A stretch of 64,000 bases of DNA from Daedaleopsis sinensis (taxonomy: Eukaryota > Basidiomycota > Agaricomycetes > Polyporales > Polyporaceae), in the NCBI GenBank assembly GCA_033807695.1, contig CM066301.1:4774001-4838000 (forward strand), in the 5' to 3' direction. A model generated the notes under the pieces. That model worked only from the letters and a program-made list of their open reading frames with translations, did no database searches and was not told the origin of the DNA. This document shows, in pieces, positions 13,195-23,336 of this stretch (positions within the stretch are counted from its first letter, which is position 1; every line of letters begins with the position of its first letter). Position numbers and translations under genes: made by a program.

Positions 13195-13741
13195 TTAGAA
13201 AATGTCAGCAAGGTTGACATAGTTTATAGAGACACTAGGTACAGTAGAAGCAGAGGTACCACAGGTACGAAAGGGCTTGGTACGAGGAGGCCAGCGCGCC
13301 CTTTTATCGATGTACCAGACTTTTTCGCAATCTTCAACGTCTGATGGACACGGGAGGAAGCCGAACCATGCGTGGGTTCGAAGAGCGTTGTAGATACGAG
13401 ACTGTAACAGTATGAAACGTCAGTATGCAATACCCGCCTAATCGTTGCATGGAGCTCACCCTCCACTTCGTTCCATTCCGGTCCATGAGTGCTTTAGAAA
13501 AGCGGGTCTCTATGGCTTCAATGATTTCCGCTCCAGTCAGACAACCCCGAGGGCTGCCTACGATCGCAAGTTGGCAATACAGCGACGCGCAGAATCGTGG
13601 AGGATTTCCATGGGTAGAGAATGGAAGTGTGTAGAGACCGAACCCCTTATCCGTCGTGACACCGGCACATTGGTACACCTCCTCGTCAGTGGGACTTCGA
13701 AGCCGTAGAAATTCCCGAATGTCTGGCCCGATTACCGACAT
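13195..13741 (-). CDS. forkhead (winged-helix)-like protein
   Basis: Two exons joined at about 13469 by an intron of roughly 60 bp (KWR|SRIYNALRTHAWF). The N-terminus has the acidic/leucine segment IREFLRLRSPTDEEVYQCAG, then a diverged forkhead domain: NPPRFCASLYCQLAIVGSP corresponds to helix 1 (family pattern 'PPYSYaaLi.lAI..SP'), CLTGAEIIEAIETRF to helix 2 ('LtL.eIYeyI..rFpyf'), KWRSRIYNALRTHAWF to the recognition helix ('W.nsiRhnLS.n..F'), and CEKVWYIDKRA to the wing ('G.yW.id'). The recognition-helix Arg-His-Asn-Leu-Ser is degenerate (RIYNALRTH), so DNA-contact specificity may be lost or altered. The product is short (about 160 aa). Family assignment rests on pattern only. Stop TAA at 13195-13197. 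Confidence 0.55.
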
Positions 13742-14958
13742 ATATAAGCGCGATGTAGGGCCTGGAATGGTGGGATGGACACCTGGACTTGAGATTTAGT
13801 CACTGAGAGCATGTCTGGAGGTCTGACATACTGGGGAGAGTCACTATTGTGACCGCATCATCCTCCGTCGCGACTGATATCTTGTCCGGATCCTCCCACC
13901 AGTCAGGCCTTGAGATAGACCAGGACGCATGCAGACTCCCGTACCAGGGGACAACGGTACCAATATCCGCACTCCATGGCGACTGCTGGGATCGAGTCAG
14001 TACTCGACCCCATCGGCAACATTGAGGTGTTTTACAGGAGTGTTCCGAGTCGAAACCGCCATGTCGAGTACTGTAGAAGGAGTAAGCATAGTAGATACAT
14101 AATCAATTGGAGCTCACCCGGATTACCACCTACGTTGGAAGGTTATAGGTGCTTGAGTACTGCCAGTACTTGGTAGATAATGGCCGAACACCGTTTTAGC
14201 GCTGCACTATATCAATGGTAAATTAAAGTTTCGGGGGCCCGCGTTCGAGTGCTGCCCTTTTTGGCAAGCGCCAAGTATGGCAATACAGGCCTCGCTACGA
14301 CGTCGCGATGGGCCAGGCTCTTCAAGCTAGACCCTGCACCCGCGGTTACTATTCCTGAATTTGAAGTTGAGGAGTGAACGCGCTGCTTCGCACTCCATAC
14401 CACGATTTATACAATGCAAATCTGGGTAAGTACGTACGCCACTGTCCATATGAGCAGGGCAGGTCCAGAGCTAACGCCAGACAGGACAGGTTTCCGCGCT
14501 GTCGCCCACTACTAACTAAATAACGGGTGATGACCGCGTAGAATTTCTCCGCCGGTAATGTTGCACACACCCGATATATCAGCGAGGCTGTTCACTGTGC
14601 ACATAAAAACACTAGGTTCTGCGAATAATACTTGAACACAGACAGACCGCACATTGTGAGTACCGTGTGCCTCGGGTTAATTACCTGCCTACTACGCTTG
14701 CCAAGCGAATACAGCGGAATGACATTGACAACTCTTCATTCTCATAGCTTAGGAGCTTCGAGTTCTCGATTATAGGCGCTATATCCTTCAACAGTTCTAG
14801 CCAACACACGATAGACGACCACGTGCAACTTAGGACGGCGCGTGGTAGCCTTACGCGTGCGCCGCGTACTCCCTGCGCGGTTGCGCGAGTGGCACATTCG
14901 CTTTCCTCCTCCCCACATATCCGCTCACAGCAGGAACCGTACTCGCGCCATCCCGACC
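13742..14958. other. 1.2 kb gene-poor intergenic region
   Basis: Only short open frames without recognisable coding pattern. The right part presumably contains the promoter of the WD40 gene. No tRNA or clear repeat was found. Confidence 0.5.
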
Positions 14959-16512
14959 ATGTCTGAGCTCAAATACGTGCAAACCGCCCATCTCACTGAT
15001 GGTCATGCGAAAGGGATCACCTCAGTTACATTTAATTGCGATGCCTCCCTCTTTGCGACCTCCGGTCTCGACGGTGCTGTCTGTATTTGGGATACAAAGA
15101 CTTGGTCCTTGTTGGACATATACTATGCGAAGACTCGTGTCGCATCCCTAGCGTGGTACACTGAAGAAGCTTTGATTTGTGGACTGGAGGACGGTGTACT
15201 TTCTTCCTTAGTGAAGGTTCGGGATCCCGAGTCCGCCCAAGTGAGTGGCGCACCTTGTTCTAAGGGCCGCACACCGGATAGACATTGATGCATCTCACTC
15301 AGAGCTCACTAACCGTCTCCGGATTCAACGCTCATCGCCTCCCAGTGGAACATCTTAGCGTTTCAGGAACTTTAGTAGCGGCGGGCGCACAGGAAGATGT
15401 GGGTATCTGGTACTGGGACACAAACGGTGAGTCATTATGTGCTACTGACACCTATCTCGCTTATAACGTCGGACAGCCGAGAAGGCTTGCCTAGCCAAAT
15501 CCCTGCCACTTCCTGTTGACGATGACCAACTAGAGCAGTATGCTGACAACGACTCCAACGACGAGCACGACGGGGAGGACACCACAAGCTCTGAGATTCT
15601 TGTCACTGGAGTGTTCTGGGATGCGTCATATCTCATCGTCACATATCTCAACCACGGCATCCGGTAAGCTACTTTTCAACATACGTAGTGTCTTAGTGCT
15701 CTAATATGATACCGGATAGCTTCTTCTCCCGGGAGACATGGAAGTTGGCGGCAGTTATTGACCTCAAGTCGCAGATGTAAGTAAGATACCGCCTCTGTTG
15801 TGTAACTGACCGCCAACATTCGTTTCAGTGTAAGCGCAAGTTTGTCTCCCAATGGAGGTTTCCTTGCTGCAACGAATCTGGAGGCCGGGTTCGACATCTA
15901 CGACCTCAATGCAGGCAAGATCATCCGTACCTTTGAGCACGAGTGTGGCCAGCTCGGCCGCGCCATCCCTGTGTCTTTCATTCATGGTGGTCACGCTGTC
16001 GTGAGCGGTAGTGTGGCCGGGCGTGTCAATGTCTGGTTCGTGGATTCTGGGCGTAAAATTATCTTGCCGATTCCGAGTACGTGACACATTTGTGGCAAGC
16101 GAACATGTCGTGACGCTAACTGCTGTACAACAGATGGCGAGAAGGTGCTTGCTGTCGCAGGTTACGACTTCAAGGCTGATCGATTTATCATCGCGACCGG
16201 GCTGATGAATGAAGAGTCGAGCTCCTCCGTCATCATTTGGTCCGCTGGCGCGTCGTCCGTCGCCGAGGACCAAGAGGAGAACCACGAGAAGAGCCCTGCT
16301 ATAGACCTTGTCGAAGGACCTCATGACGACAGAGATGGTCGTCCTGTACGTAGCTCTACATCGTCCTTCACGTACAGCTTTAACTGTCTTTCCAGAGTGT
16401 CCTTCTCATTGCAGGCTACGTCATCTTCGTCGTGGCCATCATAGCCGGCATGGCCAGGGCGAGATGGGCGCCGAACACGGAATACGAGAATAGCTGGCTG
16501 AATGAGTTGTAG
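14959..16512 (+). CDS. WD40-repeat protein with C-terminal transmembrane anchor
   Basis: Start at MSELKYVQTAHLTDGHAKGI. The first exon gives an unmistakable WD unit (GHAKGITSVTFNCDASLFAT, then GLDGAVCIWDTKTWSLL). Later exons give further blades: HLSVSGTLVAAGAQEDVGIW, ILVTGVFWDASYLIVTYLNH, VSASLSPNGGFLAATNLEAG, AVVSGSVAGRVNVWFVDSG and FDRFI-type blades ending in SVIIWSAG. Introns are short GT..AG. The last exon (about 16397-16512) encodes SVLLIAGYVIFVVAIIAGMA, a single C-terminal membrane helix, then a short tail ending at TAG 16510-16512. The predicted product is a cytosolic beta-propeller tethered to a membrane. WD40 proteins act as scaffolds; no partner can be inferred from neighbours. Confidence 0.8.
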
Positions 16513-17171
16513 GAACGGGACGGTGTAAGTTACCTGTAACGACGAGTCTTGTATCGAGGAGAGAAAAGCTGCCATGAAATGTGACGCAACTACGCAATAT
16601 GATTGTCTTGTGCTTGTATCTCTCGCGTTTTCGGCCTAGCTGGGGCCCTCAGGCCGGGACAGTGCTCGCCCTTCCAACTATCCCCGTCCCCTCATCCGCT
16701 GGCCAAACCTGAGCGTCGTCCTTAGTGTCCTTCATCGTAAACCTCCTGCTCTGCATCGGGAGTAAATACTGGGCAGGTTTGACGCTAAACGAAGCGAAAG
16801 TACTATACTCGGAAGTCCTTCGGCGTCTGGATATCCTAATCCGTCACGCTACCGTGGCGTGCCGCAGCGCTCGCGCTGGGGGTGGTCGCGAGCCTCGAGG
16901 GGCCGAGCGGTCGCGCCCGTCGCTCCGCGCCTGCTCACGCCGTTCCCGAGGCCCTGGAGCGATGCGAGGAACGCCTCGTTCATCTCGCGCAGGCGCTCTT
17001 CGCCGTCGCGAGCACTATACGCGCTCAGTCTAAAATCTACTGTAACTTTAAGTCTCAAACCGACCGCGCGTAGCTACCTATCAGCGCGCCGGGTAACTTC
17101 GTTTCTGCAACTCTGAAATGGATCACAAATATTCCCTTGTGATACACTGTACATGTAGAATCATTGTATAA
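16513..17171. other. intergenic with GC-rich islet
   Basis: AT-moderate DNA enclosing a GC-rich islet at about 16850-17035. On the minus strand the islet reads ARDGEERLREMNEAFLASLQ, which looks like a relic of coding sequence, but the open frame is only 69 codons and has no identifiable extension. Confidence 0.35.
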
Positions 17172-17897
17172 TCGGTGACACAGTATGGACGTAGACTTGA
17201 AAAGTGTGGAGGAGGACGACAGCTTCAGTGATGATAATATAAGGAGGGTGCGCTAAGGAAGATGGTGTACAGAACGGGTTGATATATACATGTGCAGGAC
17301 AGAGAGGAAAAGGATACACAGGATAGAGAGGAAAAGGATACACAGGATAGAGAGGAAATGGATGTCGACCGGCGAGCAGGAGGAGCAGGAGCAGGAGCAG
17401 GAGGAGCAGAGAAGGAGCACAAGGAGCAGGAGGAAGAGGGTGGGTTGATCACCGACCTTTGGGGTTGCGGAGCCGCTTGGCTCCCCAAGTCGGAGACACC
17501 CACGAAGGCTGCATCCTTGTCGGCGTGACAGTCAACCGCCTGCCATCCTCCCTCACATCGCCCTCCCTTGCCCGCTTCCAGGTGCCCGCACCTTCACTCT
17601 CTGCAGTCCAGATCCATAGTTGAGCCGTCTTGACTGTCCCCTTGACGATGTTGCAGTAGAGGTCGCCGATCTCGAGATCAGGATAGGCGGTAAGGTTCGG
17701 AGGCTCGCGAAGGGGTAAGGTAGTGAAGGACTCCCAGAAGTAAGTGACGACCACTGGCTCGACAGTGGATGTCACTCTCTCCTGCCTGATGAAGATGGGT
17801 TCGCCGTCCTGAGGAGTGGATGAGCGTGGGATAACATGCTATGAGTACGAGTTTAGCTCTCACCATGTCTCCGAAGCGCGTCGCGATACTCCCGTCT
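17172..17897 (-). repeat. left arm of a large inverted duplication
   Basis: Runs antiparallel to 19443-20219. Similarity is high in the coding part (only a handful of differences over about 400 bp) and persists, with indels, through the 3' flank out to the shared tcggtgacacagtat. Arms are separated by about 1.5 kb. Confidence 0.85.
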
Positions 17898-18512
17898 GGC
17901 TTCAGACGCCCCTCGATAGCAGCCGCAGTACTGCCTCTCGTTGCCTTCGACGTAGACAGGGACGCAGACCGTGTCAGGCGTGCAGCAGATCTAGAGGTCG
18001 AGGGTCGACGAGGGGCAGGAGGGGCTGAAGCGGATTGTCCTTCGCCACGCGCCAAGGCGACGGCAACAGGAATCGAAGGAGAGGGGGGCGGTGACGGTGA
18101 GAGACTAGACAGCGGAGAGTTTTCCCGCGTCGAGGGTAGCTTGGACGAGCTGGTCGAGGGTAGCTTGGACGAGCTGGCTAAGGGGTCCCCTTCGTCACGG
18201 AGGGCTGTGGGGGCTCGGCGAGCGGTGGAGCTACTGTTCGTATCCTTCTTCAGTTCCTTGGTTTTCTTCAAGCTGATGAACCGACACAAATCGATTGAGA
18301 GATATGGTTACACGTTACGCAGTTATGTTTACGCACCTGATGCCATTGCGCTTGAAGGTACGGGTGATCGTGAGCTGTATTCTCCGAGCACGACGTGGAG
18401 GAGCGGCTACGCATTCAAGTAGAGCAGGCCCTTGCCCGTTGTGGAGACGAGAAGCCGAGAAATGATAAGAGGGTAACTTGGAGTCGAGAAGCTTGGAGTG
18501 GATGGGAGCCAT
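17449..18512 (-). CDS. hypothetical protein, parental copy of the inverted duplication
   Basis: Three exons on the minus strand. Exon 1 (18512 to about 18340) starts MAPIHSKLLDSKLPSYHF. Exon 2 is Ser/Pro/Arg-rich with a lysine patch (LKKTKELKKDTNSSS) and ends KPDGSIATRFGDM. Exon 3 (about 17811-17449) begins DGEPIFIRQERVTSTVEPVV and holds the globular part with VVVTYFWESFTTLPLREPP, DLEIGDLYCNIV and TAQLWIWTAESEG. The intron before exon 3 contains a good branch site (ctaat). No family was recognised. The conserved exon-3 domain is the part duplicated at 19443-19899. Confidence 0.6.
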
Positions 18513-19302
18513 CGTGAACGGTGGTAAACTTGGGTGATGAGGAGCGTTGATGAGAGCAGCTAGGTCTTATGTAGTGACTGGTAGTCGCCGATACCAGTAT
18601 TAAATTAACAGTTTCTCAGAGAGGTGGGCCAAAGCATCTTGACCATAGCGAATGACAACAGCGAATGTGAGCAGAGAACAGAAGGGGAACCGATGAGCGC
18701 TAATATCAAGCGCGCTGAATCAAAGTTACGGCTCTTTGGTTGGTAGATAAACGATGCTATGGAAGATCTATTGGCACACCTTAAGGTTGAACAACATGAT
18801 TATTGGCCATTCGGACTCCCACTCCCTTGTTGCATCATACTCCTAGCTTTCGTCCCCCGTTTATAAAGAGGAATTCCAACCGGTTTTTACGGTAAAGAAA
18901 CGATGGTAAGCCTAACGCTTACACCTGTTTTCATAACAATAGGCCCTTGTCAATCGAAATACACACAAAGTCGGTTAGCGGAGTTTTGCTCCGCGATCAG
19001 CGGCATTTCACGGCATACGCGGCGGACCTCTTAGAAATGGTTTCCGGCGGAACAAGCCGAGAACTCCGCTTGATGTCTAGGGTGCTTATATTTCCACCTT
19101 TCAATCTCGTTCTCCGACTATCGACTACCGACTACCGACTGTTCTACGACACACGACGACACCCGACCTCCGACTTCCGACCCACTCGTTCCGTCCCTCA
19201 TCCACACACATACCCGCTCTCCGACTCTCCTTGTCAGCACCACACCGGACTTTTCCACTTTCTACCGACGCACGTACCACCCGGAGCAGAGGTCAATCTC
19301 AT
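18513..19302. other. spacer of the inverted duplication
   Basis: Divergent intergenic space containing the presumed promoter of the minus-strand gene. A stretch near 19125 has short cgacta/ccgact repeats. No gene recognised. Confidence 0.5.
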
Positions 19303-19442
19303 CAACGCTCAGGACTGCAACGCTTTGTCTGTTCCCCTCACGACTCAGCGAGTGGCTCAGACTCATCCCGTGGTAGTCTACTCTTACCGATTCTCGTGAC
19401 AGCACTGTAACGAAGCTTGCCGCAATGGAGAACCCATATGCT
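19303..19442 (+). repeat. copy of the SUN-gene 5' region (promoter plus start codon)
   Basis: About 140 bp aligns without large gaps to 40388-40521, in direct orientation, with roughly 90% identity by eye. It includes cgctcaggactgca, tggctcagactcatcccgtg, gacagcactg and the start-codon context ending gagaacccatatg. The match begins abruptly at acgctcagg and ends a few codons into the coding sequence. Confidence 0.9.
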
Positions 19443-19899
19443 CCAGACGGGAGTATCACGACGCGCTTCGGAGACGTGGTGAGAGCTAAACTCGTACTAA
19501 TAGCATGTTATCCCACGCTCATCCACTCCTCAGGACGGCGAACCCATCTTCACCAGGCAGGAGAGAGTGACGACCACTGTCGAGCCAGTGGTCGTCACTT
19601 ACTTCTGGGAGTCCTTCACTACCTTACCCCTTCGCGAGCCTCCGAACCTTACCGCCTATCCTGATCTCGAGATCGGCGACCTCTACTGCAACATCGTCCA
19701 GGGGACAGTCAAGACGGCTCAACTGTGGATCTGGACTGCAGAGAGTGAAGGTGCGGGCACCTGGAAGCGGGCAAGGGAGGGCGATGTGAGGGAGGATGGC
19801 AGGCGGTTGTTTGTCACGCCGAAGAGGATGCAGCCCTCGTGGGTGTCTACGACTTGGAAAGACAAGCTGCTCTGCATCCCCAAATGTCAGTGTTCATAA
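19425..19899 (+). CDS. chimeric gene: SUN start codon fused to duplicated unknown domain
   Basis: Exon 1 (19425-19478) encodes MENPYAPDGSITTRFGDV. The first residues (M.ENPY) correspond to the start of the SUN gene at 40505, and PDGSITTRFGDV to the end of exon 2 of the minus-strand gene at 17449-18512. A 55-bp intron, at the same site as in the parent, leads to exon 2 (19534-19899), which begins DGEPIFTRQERVTTTVEPVV and ends KCQCS. The open frame is intact across the whole duplicated domain, so the chimera could be expressed from the captured promoter. It lacks the Ser/Pro-rich N-terminal region of the parent. Function unknown. Confidence 0.65.
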
Positions 19900-20219
19900 A
19901 GCCACCAGGAGGTATACCGCTGCTGCAGCGAGTATAGGCAATCGCGAACTCGCCTCGTGCGCGGGCCTCACCCTCTTCCTCCCGCTCCTTCTCCTCCCCT
20001 CCTGCTCCTGCTCCTGCTCCTCCTGCTCGCTGGTCGACATCCATTTTCTCTAGATCCTGTGTATGCATCTTCTCACTGCCCTGCACATGTATATACCAGT
20101 GCCGTTTTGTACACCGTCTCCCTTAGTGCACCCTCCCTATATTATCATCACTGAAGCTATCGTCCTCCTCCGCGATTATACTTTTTGATTCAAGTTCTTC
20201 GTTATACTGTGTCACCGAT
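19443..20219 (+). repeat. right arm of the inverted duplication
   Basis: Inverted copy of 17172-17897. It is longer because of an insertion around 19905-19965 and a changed CT-rich tract. Confidence 0.85.
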
Positions 20220-20511
20220 GAGTGCATGAAGTAACAGTATCCACTTGAGTAGCCAAAAAAATGTTACTAATGCCAACTCAGGTAGGTCAAAAAACTTTAT
20301 TAAATATATTGTTCTGGCATGAAACTGTGTTGATTGAAGCAAGTATCAGTGCCCAACTTGCTGCATCAATTACTTGTGCATAGAGCAGTATGTTTTATAC
20401 ATTGCTGTGGCAATATATGATGCCTATTGTGCGCATATATGATGCAGTAAGCTACTTTTACCCCTTTGTCTAATGCTTAGTGGCACTTGGCCTCTTATCA
20501 ATGCTTGAGGA
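20220..20511. other. AT-rich noncoding stretch
   Basis: AT-rich, with direct repeats of atatatgatgc at about 20414 and 20434. Possibly a relic of a small element; nothing coding seen. Confidence 0.4.
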
Positions 20512-20722
20512 ACTGTGGGGAACCCCAGCTCCTCCTCATCTTTAGACCTCGGGAAACTGGGAACCCCAGCTCCTCCTCATCTTCAGACCTCGAGAAATTG
20601 CAGTTCCGTGTCATCCTGGGAACTCCAGCTCCTCCTCATCTTCAGACCTCGGGAAACTGCAGTTCCGTGTCATCCTGGGAACCGCAGCTCCTCCTCATCT
20701 TCAGACCTCGGGAAACCCGTTG
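20512..20722 (+). repeat. minisatellite block 1
   Basis: Four tandem imperfect units of 40-60 bp sharing agctcctcctcatctt and agacctcgggaaac. The longer unit adds gcagttccgtgtcatcctgg. Confidence 0.9.
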
Positions 20723-21076
20723 ATACGTCGACCGTAGATCTAAGGCTGAAACCAACCAGAAGACCACAGAAGAACAAGAAAGGCGGGGAGTCCAGTCGAT
20801 TCCCAATCACAGCGGCGAGCCGAGAGAGCGTCGACGGGTCAAGGAGGGACAAGAGGCGGACGACTACGTCGAGGAGACCGCCGAGAGTCGGCGTCGCGCC
20901 GACCGTGTAGGACGACGCTGAGGGAGTCACGGCAGGGCGCCGGGCGAGTTTGTGCGAGTGGAGACGGACGTAGAGCGACGAAGCGTAGGCGACAGCAGGA
21001 CGGACGATCCGGACCAAAGAGAACGCAGCGTAGAGGCCAAGGAGCGCGTCGACGACGACAGTCGGCGTTCCCGACA
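20670..21076 (-). CDS. possible small membrane protein between the minisatellite blocks
   Basis: A single open frame starting MSGTPTVVVDALLGLYAAFS. It contains three hydrophobic stretches (around LLGLYAAFSLVRIV, GGLLDVVVRLLSLL and FLFFCGLLVGF) and ends inside minisatellite block 1 (SEDEEELRFPG). No homologue is known to me, and composition could produce such a frame by chance in this GC-rich segment. Confidence 0.3.
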
Positions 21077-21469
21077 TCGCCGAAATCCGTACTCTGGAGG
21101 GGAAAACCAAAACTGAATTCCGAGACACTACTGCGCGAACTAAGTACTACCGCCGCGACGAACGGCCGGTCCCGCGTGCTACAACCCGCCGTCTGACTAA
21201 CAACCCGCCGCTATCTGAGACGCTACGCCCCCTGGCCCTAAACCTCGCCCCGGCGCTTGCCAACCTTCTCGTCGTGACGGTGGCTGTGCTTCCGCGTCGT
21301 ACCGTCCCAGTCCCGTTCCGTACTGCTAGCCGTCGGGGGTGCGCGGTCCATGTCTCCGTCGGTGGCGAGTCGGCGCTGGTCCTACCGCCGTGGCGTCGGC
21401 GGTCGGGCTGTCGGCGGTGGCCGCTGAGGCTCGAAAATACAGGGCTGGGCCTGTGGGGCACCCAACACC

Positions 21470-21660
21470 GTGTCATCCTAGGAACTCCAGCTCCTCCTCA
21501 TCTTCAGACCTCGGGAAACTGCAGTTCCGTGTCATCCTGGGAACCGCAGCTCCTCCTCATCTTCAGACCTCGGGAAACCCGTGTCATCCTAGGAACTCCA
21601 GCTCCTCCTCATCTTCAGACCTCGGGAAACTGGGAACCCCAGCTCCTCCTTATCTTTGGT
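21470..21660 (+). repeat. minisatellite block 2
   Basis: The same unit as block 1, same orientation, four copies with the last truncated at cttatctttggtg. The two blocks bracket a 750-bp GC-rich segment as long direct terminal repeats would. Confidence 0.9.
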
Positions 21661-21784
21661 GCGGAGTAATTGACAATTTATGCAGATATCTACATCAGCC
21701 AATTGGGGGTCAGATAGGCTCACTTAATTGACGTAATTGGTAAATGATCAATGAGGCCACAATGGTGTTGTGATTGATATCTTA

Positions 21785-22998
21785 TGCGCACTCCTACGTG
21801 GGCTAATCGCGCGCCAAATAAGCGCATTAGACTGGTGTAATTAACATGCACCCAAATATTTGTGACACCTGCTTTCACACAATTGCTCAGATTCTAGCCT
21901 GCTGATTCCAGTAGATATCACTCCAGTAGCTGTCCCGCCTCAGAACGCCTCCGTTCAGCAGTCAGGGCCAAGTACAGGTAATTGACGTTGAATGCGCACA
22001 CCTACGTGGGCTAATCGCGCGCCAAATAAGCGCGTTGGACTGGTGTAATTAACATGCACCCAAATATTTGTGACACCTGCTTTCACACAATTGCTCAGAT
22101 TCTAGCCTGCTGATTCCAGTAGATATCACTCCAGTAGCTGTCCCGCCTCAGAACGCCTCCGTTCAGCAGTCAGGGCCAAGTACAGGTAATTGACGTTGAA
22201 TGCGCACACCTACGTGGGCTAATCGCGCGCAAAATAAGCGCGTTGGACTGGTGTAATTAACATGCACCCAAATATTTGTGACACCTGCTTTCACACAATT
22301 GCTCAGATTCTAGCCTGCTGATTCCAGTAGATATCACTCCAGTAGCTGTCCCGCCTCAGAACGCCTCCGTTCAGCAGTCAGGGCCAAGTACAGGTAATTG
22401 ACGTTGAATGCGCACACCTACGTGGGCTACTCGCGCGCCAAATAAGCGCATTAGACTGGTGTAATTAACATGCACCCAAATATTTGTGACACCTGCTTTC
22501 ACACAATTGCTCAGATTCTAGCCTGCTGATTCCAGTAGATATCACTCCAGTAGCTGTCCCGCCTCAGAACGCCTCCGTTCAGCAGTCAGGGCCAAGTACA
22601 GGTAATTGACGTTGAATGCGCACACCTACGTGGGCTAATCGCGCGCAAAATAAGCGCGTTGGACTGGTGTAATTAACATGCACCCAAATATTTGTGACAC
22701 CTGCTTTCACACAATTGCTCAGATTCTAGCCTGCTGATTCCAGTAGATATCACTCCAGTAGCTGTCCCGCCTCAGAACGCCTCCGTTCAGCAGTCAGGGC
22801 CAAGTACAGGTAATTGACGTTGAATGCGCACACCTACGTGGGCTACTCGCGCGCCAAATAAGCGCATTAGACTGGTGTAATTAACATGCACCCAAATATT
22901 TGTGACACCTGCTTTCACACAATTGCTCAGATTCTAGCCTGCTGATTCCAGTAGATATCACTCCAGCCTCAGAACGCCTCCGTTCAGCATTTCGGTAT
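21785..22998 (+). repeat. 208-bp satellite, 5.8 copies with dimeric higher-order structure
   Basis: Units start (tgcgcac..cctacgtggg) at 21785, 21993, 22201, 22409, 22617 and 22825: the period is exactly 208 bp each time. The last copy is truncated by a 12-bp deletion (ccagtagctgtcccg shortened to ccag) and ends at cgttcagca. Variant bases mark a dimer: copies 3 and 5 read ctaatcgcgcgcaaaat and gcgcgttgg, copies 4 and 6 read ctactcgcgcgccaaat and gcgcattag, so a 416-bp dimer has been duplicated. Each unit holds aggtaattgac and ggtgtaattaac motifs. Confidence 0.97.
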
Positions 22999-23336
22999 TC
23001 CACGATTTATGCTGTTGCCTTCTGGAGACTGTCATTGACCCTAGGGCTACCAGAGTTGCCAAGTTGAATGTCGCCACTGCAATCACGGACTGGTCACTCC
23101 CCCGCCCTACACACTGAGGCTTCGTCACCGGTCAGTCTATAAGGCCTATCTATACTAAGCATTTCAGTGAACCCAGCCCTGGCCAGTGCCACCCGCCCGA
23201 CCCGCCCTCCCGACCCGCACGCCCCGACCCGCCCCGCCCCGCCCGACCCGGTTCCTCCGCGTGGCCCGCTGCACTCTGACGGGCCCGCCGCTTCGCGGAC
23301 GACCCGGCCAGCCACCCGGGCGGACCCCAACTCAAC
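22999..23336. repeat. junction with C-rich/G-quadruplex-prone tract (23180-23330)
   Basis: After the satellite comes unique DNA, then a run of cccgacccgccc-type repeats (G-runs on the minus strand) including gggcccgc at 23281. It lies just 3' of the small gene ending at 23337. Confidence 0.7.

Noticed and set aside
14222..14330. Possible tRNA (gcgttcgagtgctgc resembles a T-loop)
   Set aside because: No acceptor pairing or anticodon arm could be folded around it.
16849..17058. Minus-strand frame with REMNEAFLASLQGLG
   Set aside because: Looks like a fragment of a coding exon but is only 69 codons, without flanking exons or known family; recorded only as a GC-rich islet.
23180..23330. Possible telomere-like repeat
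   Set aside because: The units are cccgacccgccc variants, not TTAGGG, and the same theme recurs inside introns of neighbouring genes.
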